From NCBI GenBank assembly GCA_009840005.1, contig VXOR01000097.1, positions 1 through 54,477 of the forward strand: a DNA stretch of 54,477 nucleotides, written 5' to 3'. A program made the position numbers and the translations under genes. This stretch comes from Gemmatimonadota bacterium (GTDB lineage: Bacteria > Latescibacterota > UBA2968 > UBA8231). The notes beneath the pieces are model-generated. The model had not been told where the DNA came from, made no database searches, and saw only the letters and a list, made by a program, of their open reading frames with translations. Within the stretch, counting starts at the first letter, position 1; each line of letters begins with the position of its first letter. Below are positions 1-8,100 of this stretch, in pieces.

Positions 1-281
1 AACAAACAACAGGCCAAAAACATATCGGCGATAGGATTCATGCAACAACGCCCTATAAACCTATAATTGGATTGGTGACTACTTGTCTGGCGAGCCAACG
101 ATCACGTTGATCTGATGGTCAACGATACTCGAAGCCTCGCCGCGAGACAAAAAGTAAAAGGGACTTGCGATTACGTTCGCAAGTCTCTTTTGCATGGGAG
201 AATGGTAGGCCGACCGCAACCCTCTTAACTCCTCGGGTATTCGAGTAACTGAATCGATCAGCTAGAACTAGTTGACTGCGT
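1..281. other. Non-coding left edge
   Basis: No credible coding region is visible here. The stretch lies downstream of the ABC ATPase stop codon (minus strand) and contains one strong hairpin, listed separately. ABC-2 exporters of this family usually have two permease genes, and a second intact one is not found in this stretch. It could lie outside the window, but the terminator-like hairpin at 156-191 argues that the operon ends here. Confidence 0.6.
156..191. terminator. Bidirectional hairpin terminator after ABC operon
   Basis: Arms 156-170 and 177-191 pair over 15 bases with a single G-T wobble around a six-base loop. The outer part of the stem is an A-run on one side and a T-run on the other, so transcription in either direction yields a stem followed by U-rich RNA. 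It lies about 90 bases past the ABC ATPase stop codon. Confidence 0.7.
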
Positions 282-1277
282 CTATTCCCCCACGTCGCGC
301 CTATACACCGTGCGAATCACGTCCTCAATGTCGGGCTCCTGGACGGACACATCTCGCACCGGGTAGCGGGCCGACAGCTCCGAGATCAGCGCCGACGCCG
401 ACACCTGGCTCCGCGCAAAGCGGATGCGGACGATACTATCTCGCCGTTCGAGGATCTCTGCGTGGGCGTGGGCGAAGCCGGCCAGCGGCTCGCCGGCACC
501 GGGATCGCACTCGACGATCAGATAGCGGTGCGGGGTGATCGAGTCGATGAGCGCCGCCAGAGGCCCGTCTTCGATGATGCGTCCTTGGTTGATGATGAGT
601 CTCTCGCAGAGTTCTTCCACGTCGTCTAGGTCGTGCGTGGTGAGCAGCACGGTGGTGCGCCGGCGCTGGTTGATGTCGCGGATGAAGGCCCGGATTGCCG
701 CTTTCACCTCCATGTCCATGCCCATTGTGGGATCGTCGAGAAACAGGATATCCGGCTCGTGCAGCATGGCACCGGCCAACTCCCCGCGCATGCGTTGCCC
801 CAGGGGCATCTGCCGCACCGGTGTGTCGAGGAGGTCCTCGATGCCGAGGACCTCGCAGAGTTCAGCTAGGCTCCGCTCGAAGTCGTCGTCGGTAATGCGG
901 TAGATCCGTTTGAACAGCTCGTAGGACTCGCCTAGGCGAAGGTCCCAGTTTAGCTGGCTGCGTTGGCCGAACACGGCGCCAATGCGCTGGGCGACCGCTC
1001 GTCGCTTCTCCTGGGGCGAGAGGCCGACGACGGAGACGCTCCCAGACGTGGGATAGAGGATGCCGGAGAGCATCTTGATCGTCGTTGACCTCCCCGCGCC
1101 GTTGGGGCCAATGAATCCGACCAGCTCGCCTGGCTCAATCGCAAAGCTCACGTCGCGCACCGCGTGCACTTCGCGTCGGTCGGGCCGGAACAAGCCCTTC
1201 ACCGCACCGGCTAGCCCCTTTTGCTTCCGGGTCACGCGGAAGGTTTTGCAAACCCTCTCTAACTCTATATGTGCCAT
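282..1277 (-). CDS. ABC-2 exporter ATPase with altered Walker A and B residues
   Basis: This 331-residue protein has the daunorubicin-resistance/NatA-like layout: an ABC ATPase domain (about 1-235) and a C-terminal extension typical of this subfamily. Its expected role is to power export through ABC-2 (PF06182-like) permeases. The Q-loop region (GAVFGQRSQLNWDLRL) and the H-loop (TTHDLDD) are intact. Two catalytic positions differ from consensus. Walker A reads GPNGAGRST, with Arg for the invariant Lys (codon AGG, one transition from AAG). Walker B reads LFLDDPT, with Asp for the catalytic Glu. The signature is the family's LGQRMRGEL form. The ATG lies four bases past the stop of the broken permease frame upstream. 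Both substitutions would be expected to weaken ATP hydrolysis, so with a broken permease beside it the gene is probably losing function. A single base-calling error could explain either residue but hardly both. Confidence 0.85.
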   Translation of the reverse strand: MAHIELERVCKTFRVTRKQKGLAGAVKGLFRPDRREVHAVRDVSFAIEPGELVGFIGPNGAGRSTTIKMLSGILYPTSGSVSVVGLSPQEKRRAVAQRIGAVFGQRSQLNWDLRLGESYELFKRIYRITDDDFERSLAELCEVLGIEDLLDTPVRQMPLGQRMRGELAGAMLHEPDILFLDDPTMGMDMEVKAAIRAFIRDINQRRRTTVLLTTHDLDDVEELCERLIINQGRIIEDGPLAALIDSITPHRYLIVECDPGAGEPLAGFAHAHAEILERRDSIVRIRFARSQVSASALISELSARYPVRDVSVQEPDIEDVIRTVYRRDVGE

Positions 1278-1280
1278 GGC

Positions 1281-2288
1281 CTACGACCCCGCGCTTTCGT
1301 AGCGGCGAAGGCCAGCGGCAAAGACGGCCAGCGCCAGTACGAGCATGGCGGCACCCACAGCGGGAGTCCACAGGGCCACATCGAGGGGCAGAGAAGTGTT
1401 CGCGCTCTGACCGAGGAAGTCGCAGGCGGGGTAGAACCCGATGAAGCCGAGGGGCAGCACAAAGGTCAGCAGCGCCTGCAGATGCCACGGGTACACGGTC
1501 AGCGGATAGAAGTACCGCGCGCCATCAGTTCCATGCTGGCGTCCACGAGAGGCTGGCTCCGCATGGTCCAGAACGCGATGGAGCTGATGAGGGTGAGGTA
1601 GGACCAATAGATCAGGGTCCCGCCGGCAACGACGAGGAGTACCTCGGCGACGTGCAGCGGCGTCCAGACAAAGCCAGACAGCCGGGCCCTGTAGAGGAAG
1701 TAGATGCACGAGGCCGACCACATTGGCACCAATCGTCCCGAGAGGGCAAAGACGAGGCTATTTTTTACTGTGCTCACATCCCATAAGTCAGTGACCCAAA
1801 AGGCTGTCATGCCCACTAGGGCGCTCAGCAGCCACAGCAGCAGGAAGCCCAGCGCACAGCTCGGCAGAAACAGCAACCACGTTCCTCAGCGGGGGAGCCA
1901 CAAAGAGGAGTGAGATGGCCAGCAGGGGCAGGGCGAACTGCGTGACGGCCGCCAGTGAACGCCCCGCGTCTTGGGTCATCCAGTACCAGACGAGGTTTAC
2001 CGGCCGGATTAGGTCGAGCGCGATCTCACCTGCGCGGATCTTGCCGAAGAGCTCGTTGTCGATGCTGACAGTGAAGCATGCATTCATCAGCACGGCGACG
2101 ACGGCGTAGGTGACCATCTGCGCCTCGGTGACACCGGCGACTTGGTCGATCCCGCGATACGCGGTGCGCCAGAGGAAGACGGCGCCAAGGAGAAAAAACA
2201 AATTCCGCCCAATGGAGGACAGATACTCGAAGCGGTAGGCCAGCGCGTTGAATAGTTGGAGCTTTAGCAGGTAGGTGTATAGGCGCAT
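1281..2288 (-). pseudogene. Broken ABC-2 permease, apparently a fusion of two permeases
   Basis: Continuous permease-like sequence runs through three reading frames. Frame one (2288 to about 1883) starts MRLYTYLLKLQLFNALAY and covers the N-terminal half of a PF06182-type permease. Near 1880 it shifts to a frame reading LLFLPSCALG and then ALSGRLVPMW, still typical of the first permease of such operons. Between about 1660 and 1720 the resemblance changes: from there (IAFWTMRSQPLVDASMEL) it matches what I know of the C-terminal half of the second permease. A second shift near 1525 leads to YPLTVYPWHLQALLTFVLP and the stop at 1281. The combined length suits one permease, not two. I infer an internal deletion joining two tandem permease genes, plus two frameshifts. 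Sequencing error could explain the shifts but not the change of family half. Confidence 0.75.
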
Positions 2289-2329
2289 GGATGGTTAGAG
2301 CCGGCTCGATGCAGAGTAACTCCATTCCG

Positions 2330-3748
2330 TCATTTGGCCATTTGCGCCACGCTTATTGATCCAGCCTTGGCCCGCAGTCCGTCGAGGTGCCGCAACACGA
2401 AGCCTTGCACGGCCCCGTATTCGGCACCGACCTCATGCGGTATCTGCCTGAAACGCGGCACGACACCGAACTCTTCCAGATCACCGGCGTGATAACGCGT
2501 CTTGAACTCGGGGAACTTCAGCCCGTGCGCTGTCGATACTACGACAACCTTGTCTTTGGGCGCGATGACTTTCTGCTCTACCAGTTTGAACAATGCTGCT
2601 AGGGCTACGCCTGTATGCGGACAAGCGAAGAGCCCCGTGAGATCCGCCTTGGCCGCGGCGTCGGCCAATTCTTCTTCGCTCGCGCACTCGACGACGCCAT
2701 CAAAGGTCTTCAACACCCGGATAGCACGCTCCCAGCTAACCGGAGCACCGATCTGGATCGCGCTGGCCAACGTCTTGCGGGCCCGCTGCGGCTCGAACGT
2801 CTCGAAACCGCGCAGATAACTCTGGTAGAGCGGGTCGGCATGGGCCGCTTGGGCGACGACGAGGCGCGGCAACACTTCAATCAACCCCATCTCGCGCATT
2901 TCGAGAAACCCCTTACCCAACGCGCTGATATTGCCGAGATTGCCGCCAGGTACGACAATCCAATCGGGTACGGTCCAGTCGTCCTGTTGCACCATCTCTA
3001 CCGCTACGGTTTTCTGGCCTTCGAGCCGCAGCGGATTCATTGAATTCGCCAGATAATAAAACTGTTCCTCGTTGCTCAATGCCTTGGCCAGCCTCATGCA
3101 GCCGTCAAAGTCGGTATCGAGAAACAAGGTCAGTGCGCCATTGGCCAATGGCTGGACCATCTGTGCCGCCGTGACTTTGCCGCGCGGCAACAGCACCACC
3201 ACCGGAATCCCGGCCGCCGCGCCATAAGCCGCTAGCGCCGCCGAAGTATCGCCGCTGGAAGCGCAGACCATTGCTGGCACCTGCTGCCCCGTGGCGATGA
3301 TCTGCTTGACTAGCGAAACTAGGACCGTCATGCCGATGTCCTTGAACGACCCGGTGTGACTGTCGCCACATTGTTTAACCCAGAGATCCTCCACGCCGAG
3401 CTGCCGCCCCAGCCGCTCGGCCCAAAACATATTGCTGCCTCCTTCGTAGAGCGAAACCACATTCTCATCAGCCACTGCCGGGCAAACCATCTCCTTTTTG
3501 CCCCATACCGAGGAACCATAGGGATAGTGGGTGCGCATATAGCGGCGGTCGAAAAGCGTCCGCCACTTGTCCGGCTCCAGAGCCTTGAGCGCCGCCATAT
3601 CGTGCCGGACTTCGAGCAAACCACCACACGACTTGCAGCGGTAAACGACCTCGGTCAGCGCATAGTGCTGGTCCGGGCAGTGCATGCACTGGAACCAGGC
3701 CCGGTAAGGCACCGCTGTTGAATCGGATATTTGCGTTGCTAAGACCAT
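2330..3748 (-). CDS. thrC: Threonine synthase
   Basis: A 472-residue PLP-dependent fold type II enzyme. Threonine synthase converts O-phosphohomoserine to threonine in the cytoplasm. The N-terminus carries a zinc-ribbon-like CxxC pair (Cys21/24 and Cys38/41), as in many bacterial ThrC proteins. The PLP lysine is Lys136 in HTGSFKDIGM, preceded by YEGGSNMFWAERLG. Other family features follow, including ASSGDTSAALAAYGAAAG and the glycine-rich phosphate loop VPGGNLGNISALGKG. The ATG at 3748 has a clear AAGGAG six to seven bases upstream, and this RBS lies inside the end of the HTH-cyclase gene. The two genes overlap by 10 bases, so they are co-transcribed and probably translationally coupled. Related PLP enzymes such as cysteate synthase share this architecture, but threonine synthase is the best call. 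Confidence 0.9.
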   Translation of the reverse strand: MVLATQISDSTAVPYRAWFQCMHCPDQHYALTEVVYRCKSCGGLLEVRHDMAALKALEPDKWRTLFDRRYMRTHYPYGSSVWGKKEMVCPAVADENVVSLYEGGSNMFWAERLGRQLGVEDLWVKQCGDSHTGSFKDIGMTVLVSLVKQIIATGQQVPAMVCASSGDTSAALAAYGAAAGIPVVVLLPRGKVTAAQMVQPLANGALTLFLDTDFDGCMRLAKALSNEEQFYYLANSMNPLRLEGQKTVAVEMVQQDDWTVPDWIVVPGGNLGNISALGKGFLEMREMGLIEVLPRLVVAQAAHADPLYQSYLRGFETFEPQRARKTLASAIQIGAPVSWERAIRVLKTFDGVVECASEEELADAAAKADLTGLFACPHTGVALAALFKLVEQKVIAPKDKVVVVSTAHGLKFPEFKTRYHAGDLEEFGVVPRFRQIPHEVGAEYGAVQGFVLRHLDGLRAKAGSISVAQMAK

Positions 3749-4503
3749 TGAATTCTCCTTGTATCTTGAACCAGACCGCGCAACTCGTTGACATAGACTG
3801 CTTGTTCCAGCTCTGGAAAAACCGCGCTCACCTCTGGCCCCAGATGCAATTTGCCTTCCAGCCCACAGGCGACCTCCCGTGTCACGGCCATACCGCTTTT
3901 GCTATGGCGGCTGGCCCAGTTCATCGTTAGGAAAGCAATATTGACGGCTTCGCCCATGATATCGAGCCGCTCGTAATCGGCGTGGCCGATCGCTCCTAGG
4001 TAAACCGAGCCGTAACTCAAGCCTATTTCGAGGGCTTCCGCGGTCATCTCACAGGCCAGCAGCGCTGCTTGCACGGCTCGTTCCTGCTGCCCTTCTCCGG
4101 CAAAAAAACACAGGCACTGGTCGCCCAAGTATTTGACGGGCACGCCGTCGTGGTGCAATACCGCTGAGGTCACAGCGGCGAAGACCCCGTTGGCCCAAGC
4201 GGCAAAATTTTTGGGATCCAAGTGCATTGATTTCTCAGCGGCCCCCTTGACTCCGGAAGTGAATACCGTGGCCTCAAAGACATCGGGCTGCTCGCCCCAA
4301 GTATGCAAAAGCCAATCCGTCGAGACTCCCAACAACCGGGCCAACGGTCCGAGCAAACTGATGTCCGGGGCGTTTTCCCCCCGCTCCCATTTCGACACCG
4401 CTTGCGGGCTTATTTGGAGGGCGTGGGCGATATCCTGCTGTTTGAGCCCGCGTTTTTCGCGTTGGCGGCGAATGCGGTCACCGAGGCCGTCTATAAGGAG
4501 CAT
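3739..4503 (-). CDS. Xre-type HTH fused to degenerate class III cyclase domain
   Basis: With the ATG at 4503 the protein has 254 residues. Residues 8-65 are an Xre/Cro helix-turn-helix (LKQQDIAHALQISPQAVSKW). Residues 75-200 resemble a class III adenylate/guanylate cyclase catalytic domain: a first strand VFTSGVKG, then VKYLGDQCLCFF, IGLSYGSVYLGAIG and IMGEAVNIA. By hand alignment the adenine-type Lys124, the second metal Asp128 and Asn188 are kept. The first metal-binding Asp is Ser83, and the Arg expected after VNxA is Leu192. It may therefore bind rather than cyclise nucleotides and act as a ligand-sensing regulator. A GTG at 4560 would add 19 residues, but a promoter-like sequence at 4550-4578 would place transcription start downstream of it, favouring 4503. 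Neither start has a strong SD. The gene overlaps thrC by 10 bases. Confidence 0.8.
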   Translation of the reverse strand: MLLIDGLGDRIRRQREKRGLKQQDIAHALQISPQAVSKWERGENAPDISLLGPLARLLGVSTDWLLHTWGEQPDVFEATVFTSGVKGAAEKSMHLDPKNFAAWANGVFAAVTSAVLHHDGVPVKYLGDQCLCFFAGEGQQERAVQAALLACEMTAEALEIGLSYGSVYLGAIGHADYERLDIMGEAVNIAFLTMNWASRHSKSGMAVTREVACGLEGKLHLGPEVSAVFPELEQAVYVNELRGLVQDTRRIQWS

Positions 4504-4549
4504 AGTCGTTGTTGTATTATTGGATGTGGTCAGAATATCGACAGCGGAT

Positions 4550-4578
4550 ATTGTAGCCACAATAAAGCAGTAGTTGAA
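4550..4578 (-). promoter_or_regulatory. Candidate promoter of HTH-cyclase/thrC operon
   Basis: On the minus strand, TTCAAC (4578-4573) and TACAAT (4555-4550) are separated by 17 bases. They match the sigma-70 consensus at four and five of six positions. Initiation about seven bases downstream would give a leader of roughly 40 bases before the ATG at 4503. Support is sequence only. Confidence 0.4.
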
Positions 4579-4590
4579 TCGGATAACGGG

Positions 4591-4683
4591 CTAGTTGAGA
4601 CCATAAAGTCGTCGAGAGTAATCCTCCAGTGGGTATTCCCGCACCTCGCCCGGTATCAGCTCAATGCGTTGCCAATCGGCCGC
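4591..4683 (-). pseudogene. Remnant 3' tail of a paralogue of the 520-codon gene
   Basis: Reading the minus strand from 4683 gives AADWQRIELIPGEVREYPLE, then ten more residues and a TAG at 4593-4591. The intact gene at 8101-9663 ends with nearly the same stretch (ADWQRVELAPSEVREYPLE). An in-frame TGA lies immediately upstream (4686-4684), so only about 30 codons survive. The fragment begins 14 bases past the CPBP gene stop codon. It shows that a second copy of the end of this gene once lay here or was created by duplication. Confidence 0.75.
4624..4683. repeat. Direct repeat copy 1 flanking CPBP gene
   Basis: This 60-base stretch matches 8119-8178 in the same orientation at 53 of 60 positions, without gaps, by my count. 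Both copies encode the C-terminal tail of the 520-codon gene family on the minus strand. The mismatches fall mainly in the middle third, so the duplication is not recent. The two copies enclose the CPBP protease gene. Confidence 0.85.
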
Positions 4684-4696
4684 TCAGCGGCTGGGA

Positions 4697-7600
4697 TCAA
4701 GGCCGGGGCTCTGTTGTGCTTCGTTCCCTGAGCCAGAAGATGGCGGCAAACACGACGGGAACGAGGCCGAAGAGGATCATCAGGATGCCGTTGATCTTCC
4801 ATACATAGGCATCGAATTCGAGGTACCGAATGCCCACGAACAGGATGGAACTCCAGCCCAATACAACGTAGAAGAGCAGGTTGAAGCGGATATACCTCAG
4901 AAAGAGGAAAGCCGAGATCAGCCAGAATGGAGTACTCGTCGCGAGGAGTACGCTTGCGTGGTAGAAGTCCTTGGCTGGCGAGACGACGGATTGGAAGATG
5001 AGAATGACGAAGACGCCGAGAATCGTCAGGCTTGTCCTGCCCAGGATTCGCCCCCAGATAAAGAGAAGGCCGAGGATTGCAATGGGGGCGATGAGCATAC
5101 CGCTGAATTCGTCGACGAGCTCACCGAGCGCGGGCAGGTAGGTGTTGACGTTGGGGGGCACACCGCCGCCGGCGAAAAGGTAGTCCGTGAGATAGGTAAG
5201 ATGTACGTGAGCGGAGAGAACGCCGGTGCCTCTTCTGATACCGGAATAGCACGCCACCAGAAAGACGACCTGCCACCACAGTGCCGCGCTGCCCGCCTTC
5301 GGGCGGAGCACATCGATCCAGTCGGAGATGCGCATCTCTCCGGGACGCTCCACGCGGTATAGCGTATCTCCGAGGGCGCAGACCAACAGGGCGAGGATGA
5401 CCGCACCAGCGAGGCCCAAAACGACACTGACAAGCTCGCCAAGGAGGAAGGTACCCATGACCTCACTGGTGTCATAACCTCGGTAGAATGTGGGCAGTTC
5501 GTTGAGATCCTCGAGTAGGAAACACAGGCCATAGAGGATGCCGACGCCGATGGGCAATCGCCACTCGATCAGTCCGTTCCGGTAGGCGCGTAGTAGGTGA
5601 ATGACGGCTAGGACGAGGGTGACAATGACGGCGATGGTGGGGAGGGTGGAGACAATGGTGCTCTTTGCAGTCTTCTCTCCCAGTTTGCGCAAAAATTCCT
5701 CGGGTGCCTTGTAGGCCTTGTACGCATAGCCGATCCGGTCGCCCTGTACAGAGGCGAGAATGCGAAACTCGCCCTCTTCCACCTTGACGTCCATGCGTTC
5801 CCACACAAAGCTGTGGTCCATCCGGTTTTCCCGCTTGAAGGACCGCGCTTTGAGACGCTTGTAGAGCGTCGTATCGGCTACATCCCGGTTCAGGTGTTGG
5901 CGTAGGAAGGTCTCGGCCACTTCCTGCGCCTCCTCGATGGTGAGCTCTGCACCCTCTTGGCCCTCGGGCACCGCATGCGAGATGTAGGAGAGGTCGCCGT
6001 GGCCGTCGACGCTAATGGTGAGTTCCTCTTTTTCGAGAGGCTTGAACCATCGCACACTCCAGCGCCACGAGCCCGTGTGTTCCGCCGCGAGCGTGTCCGC
6101 CCGCGCTACATCGACGTTTCGCAGCAGGTGTGTAAAGTGGTTGGAACCGAGACTGCTCGAGAATGAGGTGGTGCGACGATAGTCTTCGAGGTCGAGTCCG
6201 AGCTGTCCCCGAATCCCTTCGGCAATCTCGATGGCCTGCGCACGGGTGGGGACCTTATCGCGTGCGTATTCAGCGAAATTCCGCGGTTCGCAAGCAAAGT
6301 ATGCGGACCAGCCCAACAGACCGAGGATGCCAAAGACGAGGAGACCCTTGCCGGAGATGAGGTAGTCAGAGGGCCTCTTGCGTTCGATCGGAGGCTCGGG
6401 CGGCTCCGCGGGAAGGGCAGATGGCGGGGGTGCGGCCTTTGGTGCCTCTGGAGTGGGTTCAAGGGGCGCGTCCTCGTAGCGGCCGCGGACGACGCTCCAG
6501 ATGGCGGGAAGGGCCGGGATGGAGATGATGGCGACAGCGAGGATGCCCGAGATCTTGAAGTAGAGGCTGTCGGACTGCACCATAGGATAGACGCCGAGAA
6601 AGCAATTGTACACGTAGTGGGAGATGATGGTCGCCCAGACACCGAAGCGCAGGAAGACTATGCCGAAGAGGATTCCCACGATGGTCAGTTCCAAGCCTCG
6701 AATGTAGATCGGTTCCTGCGGATAGTCGGCGTGGAGGAAGGCCCACACCGCGGCAGAAACGAGAAGGGCCAACCAGCTTCTCTTAAACCAGCGCAGGAGG
6801 AGGGAGATGGCCACCAGCCGGAAGAGGAACTCCTCCATGGTGGCCGCCACGAGCCCTGTCAGAAGGGGATATATCCAAGGCAGGTACGTGCTGTAGGCAT
6901 TGCTGTATTGGGTCATGGCGGCAGGCGACCAGACCCCGAGGTAGTCGTTGCCCAGAATGTAGAAGAGGGTGACGTAACCCAAGTGGGCAAATGCTAGGCC
7001 ATAACCGACAAGGGTGACGCGTGCAAAGCTCGCCGATCGCCAGTGCCGCAAGGAAACTCGCTCTAGGGGGTTGCTCCAGTCTCTTACGTCCTGCGCGATG
7101 GTGCCGCCTGCCGCGCCGCACACGGCGACGATGAGGGCCATGACAGCGGCACCGAGGAGACCTGTGAAGATGAAGTTGAGAATGAAGGAGACATAGGACT
7201 GCATGGTGTCGTATCCGAACAGACTGAGCGGATAGCCATTGATGGATCCGAGCAAGGAGACGGCTCCCACGAGGATGCCGATGGATACGGCGACGCGCCA
7301 TGTGAGTGTGCGCTGGCGATACTTGCGCACTAGGACGACGATCATGGCAATGGCCAGGGCGAGGGCAAATCCTCCGGCGACCTTGGTGAGCAGACCGGCG
7401 CGAGTGCGGATCTCGCGGTAGTCGCGCGAGAAGGTCTCGGGGACCTTGAGGTATTCGGAGAAGCTACCCACCCGGTCCCCTTGGACTGTGACGTACAGGC
7501 GGTAGTGTCCATCATCGCCGACGACGAAGTCCCTCTTGCGGTAGGTAAAGGTGTGGTCCCTCCGCTTGGGGCGGTCGATGCTGGAGGCCTCGATGGGTTC

Positions 7601-8092
7601 GTAGGCGTCGAGTGAAAAACCCTGAACATTGGTGAGGAAGGCCTCGGCGATGTGCCGGGCATCCTCTTCTGAGAGGCTGGTGCCTTCGTCGGACTCGAGG
7701 GTGCTGTGAGTAAACCCTACGATGCGCCCGCCGGGATCGATGCGGACGCGAAGTTCTTCCTTCTGCAGCGGTTTGAAATAGCGGATGTTCCAATACCACA
7801 CCGAGACCCACTCCCGCACGAGGCGGTTGGCCTCGGCCAAGCCCAAGGTGCGTTCGAGGAAGATCTGAGGCAGGCTGGCATGGGAGAAGACTTGAGCGCT
7901 CTCGTATTCGGTGAGGTCGTAGCCGAGGCGGTGGAGATATGCTTCGGCAGTCTGATAAGCCTGTGCGCGGTCTACGCGAAAGTTAAGTGAAGCAACGGGA
8001 AAGGCCCGGTCAAAGAACTGGACATAACAGGCGAGACCGAGAGCGCCTGAGATCAGGAAGGAAAAAATCCACACAGCATCGCGTCGGGTCAT
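4697..8092 (-). CDS. Tandemly duplicated CPBP-family membrane protease
   Basis: About 1131 residues. The protein is two copies of one architecture joined by a proline-rich linker (about 541-575). Each copy has an N-terminal membrane anchor, an extracytoplasmic PepSY-like region (the two copies share WFKPLxKEEL, VQGDR and DHxF) and a multi-helix membrane domain. In copy one the membrane domain carries the CPBP (Abi/Rce1-like) motifs: EEFLFR (420-425), WAFLH (450-454, Trp where Phe is usual) and HYVYN (492-496), so it is predicted to be a glutamic intramembrane endopeptidase. In copy two the equivalent of EEFLFR reads DEFSGML, and the FxxxH and HxxxN motifs are not recognisable. I chose ATG 8092 because GAGGG lies five to seven bases upstream. 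GTG at 8104 overlaps the previous stop as GTGA and is an alternative. The substrate is unknown. Confidence 0.8.
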   Translation of the reverse strand: MTRRDAVWIFSFLISGALGLACYVQFFDRAFPVASLNFRVDRAQAYQTAEAYLHRLGYDLTEYESAQVFSHASLPQIFLERTLGLAEANRLVREWVSVWYWNIRYFKPLQKEELRVRIDPGGRIVGFTHSTLESDEGTSLSEEDARHIAEAFLTNVQGFSLDAYEPIEASSIDRPKRRDHTFTYRKRDFVVGDDGHYRLYVTVQGDRVGSFSEYLKVPETFSRDYREIRTRAGLLTKVAGGFALALAIAMIVVLVRKYRQRTLTWRVAVSIGILVGAVSLLGSINGYPLSLFGYDTMQSYVSFILNFIFTGLLGAAVMALIVAVCGAAGGTIAQDVRDWSNPLERVSLRHWRSASFARVTLVGYGLAFAHLGYVTLFYILGNDYLGVWSPAAMTQYSNAYSTYLPWIYPLLTGLVAATMEEFLFRLVAISLLLRWFKRSWLALLVSAAVWAFLHADYPQEPIYIRGLELTIVGILFGIVFLRFGVWATIISHYVYNCFLGVYPMVQSDSLYFKISGILAVAIISIPALPAIWSVVRGRYEDAPLEPTPEAPKAAPPPSALPAEPPEPPIERKRPSDYLISGKGLLVFGILGLLGWSAYFACEPRNFAEYARDKVPTRAQAIEIAEGIRGQLGLDLEDYRRTTSFSSSLGSNHFTHLLRNVDVARADTLAAEHTGSWRWSVRWFKPLEKEELTISVDGHGDLSYISHAVPEGQEGAELTIEEAQEVAETFLRQHLNRDVADTTLYKRLKARSFKRENRMDHSFVWERMDVKVEEGEFRILASVQGDRIGYAYKAYKAPEEFLRKLGEKTAKSTIVSTLPTIAVIVTLVLAVIHLLRAYRNGLIEWRLPIGVGILYGLCFLLEDLNELPTFYRGYDTSEVMGTFLLGELVSVVLGLAGAVILALLVCALGDTLYRVERPGEMRISDWIDVLRPKAGSAALWWQVVFLVACYSGIRRGTGVLSAHVHLTYLTDYLFAGGGVPPNVNTYLPALGELVDEFSGMLIAPIAILGLLFIWGRILGRTSLTILGVFVILIFQSVVSPAKDFYHASVLLATSTPFWLISAFLFLRYIRFNLLFYVVLGWSSILFVGIRYLEFDAYVWKINGILMILFGLVPVVFAAIFWLRERSTTEPRP

Positions 8093-8100
8093 GGCGTCCC

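Noticed and set aside
1281..2288. Programmed frameshifting as an explanation for the split permease
   Set aside because: No slippery sequence was recognised at the shift points, and the change from permease-1-like to permease-2-like sequence implies a deletion that frameshifting would not explain.
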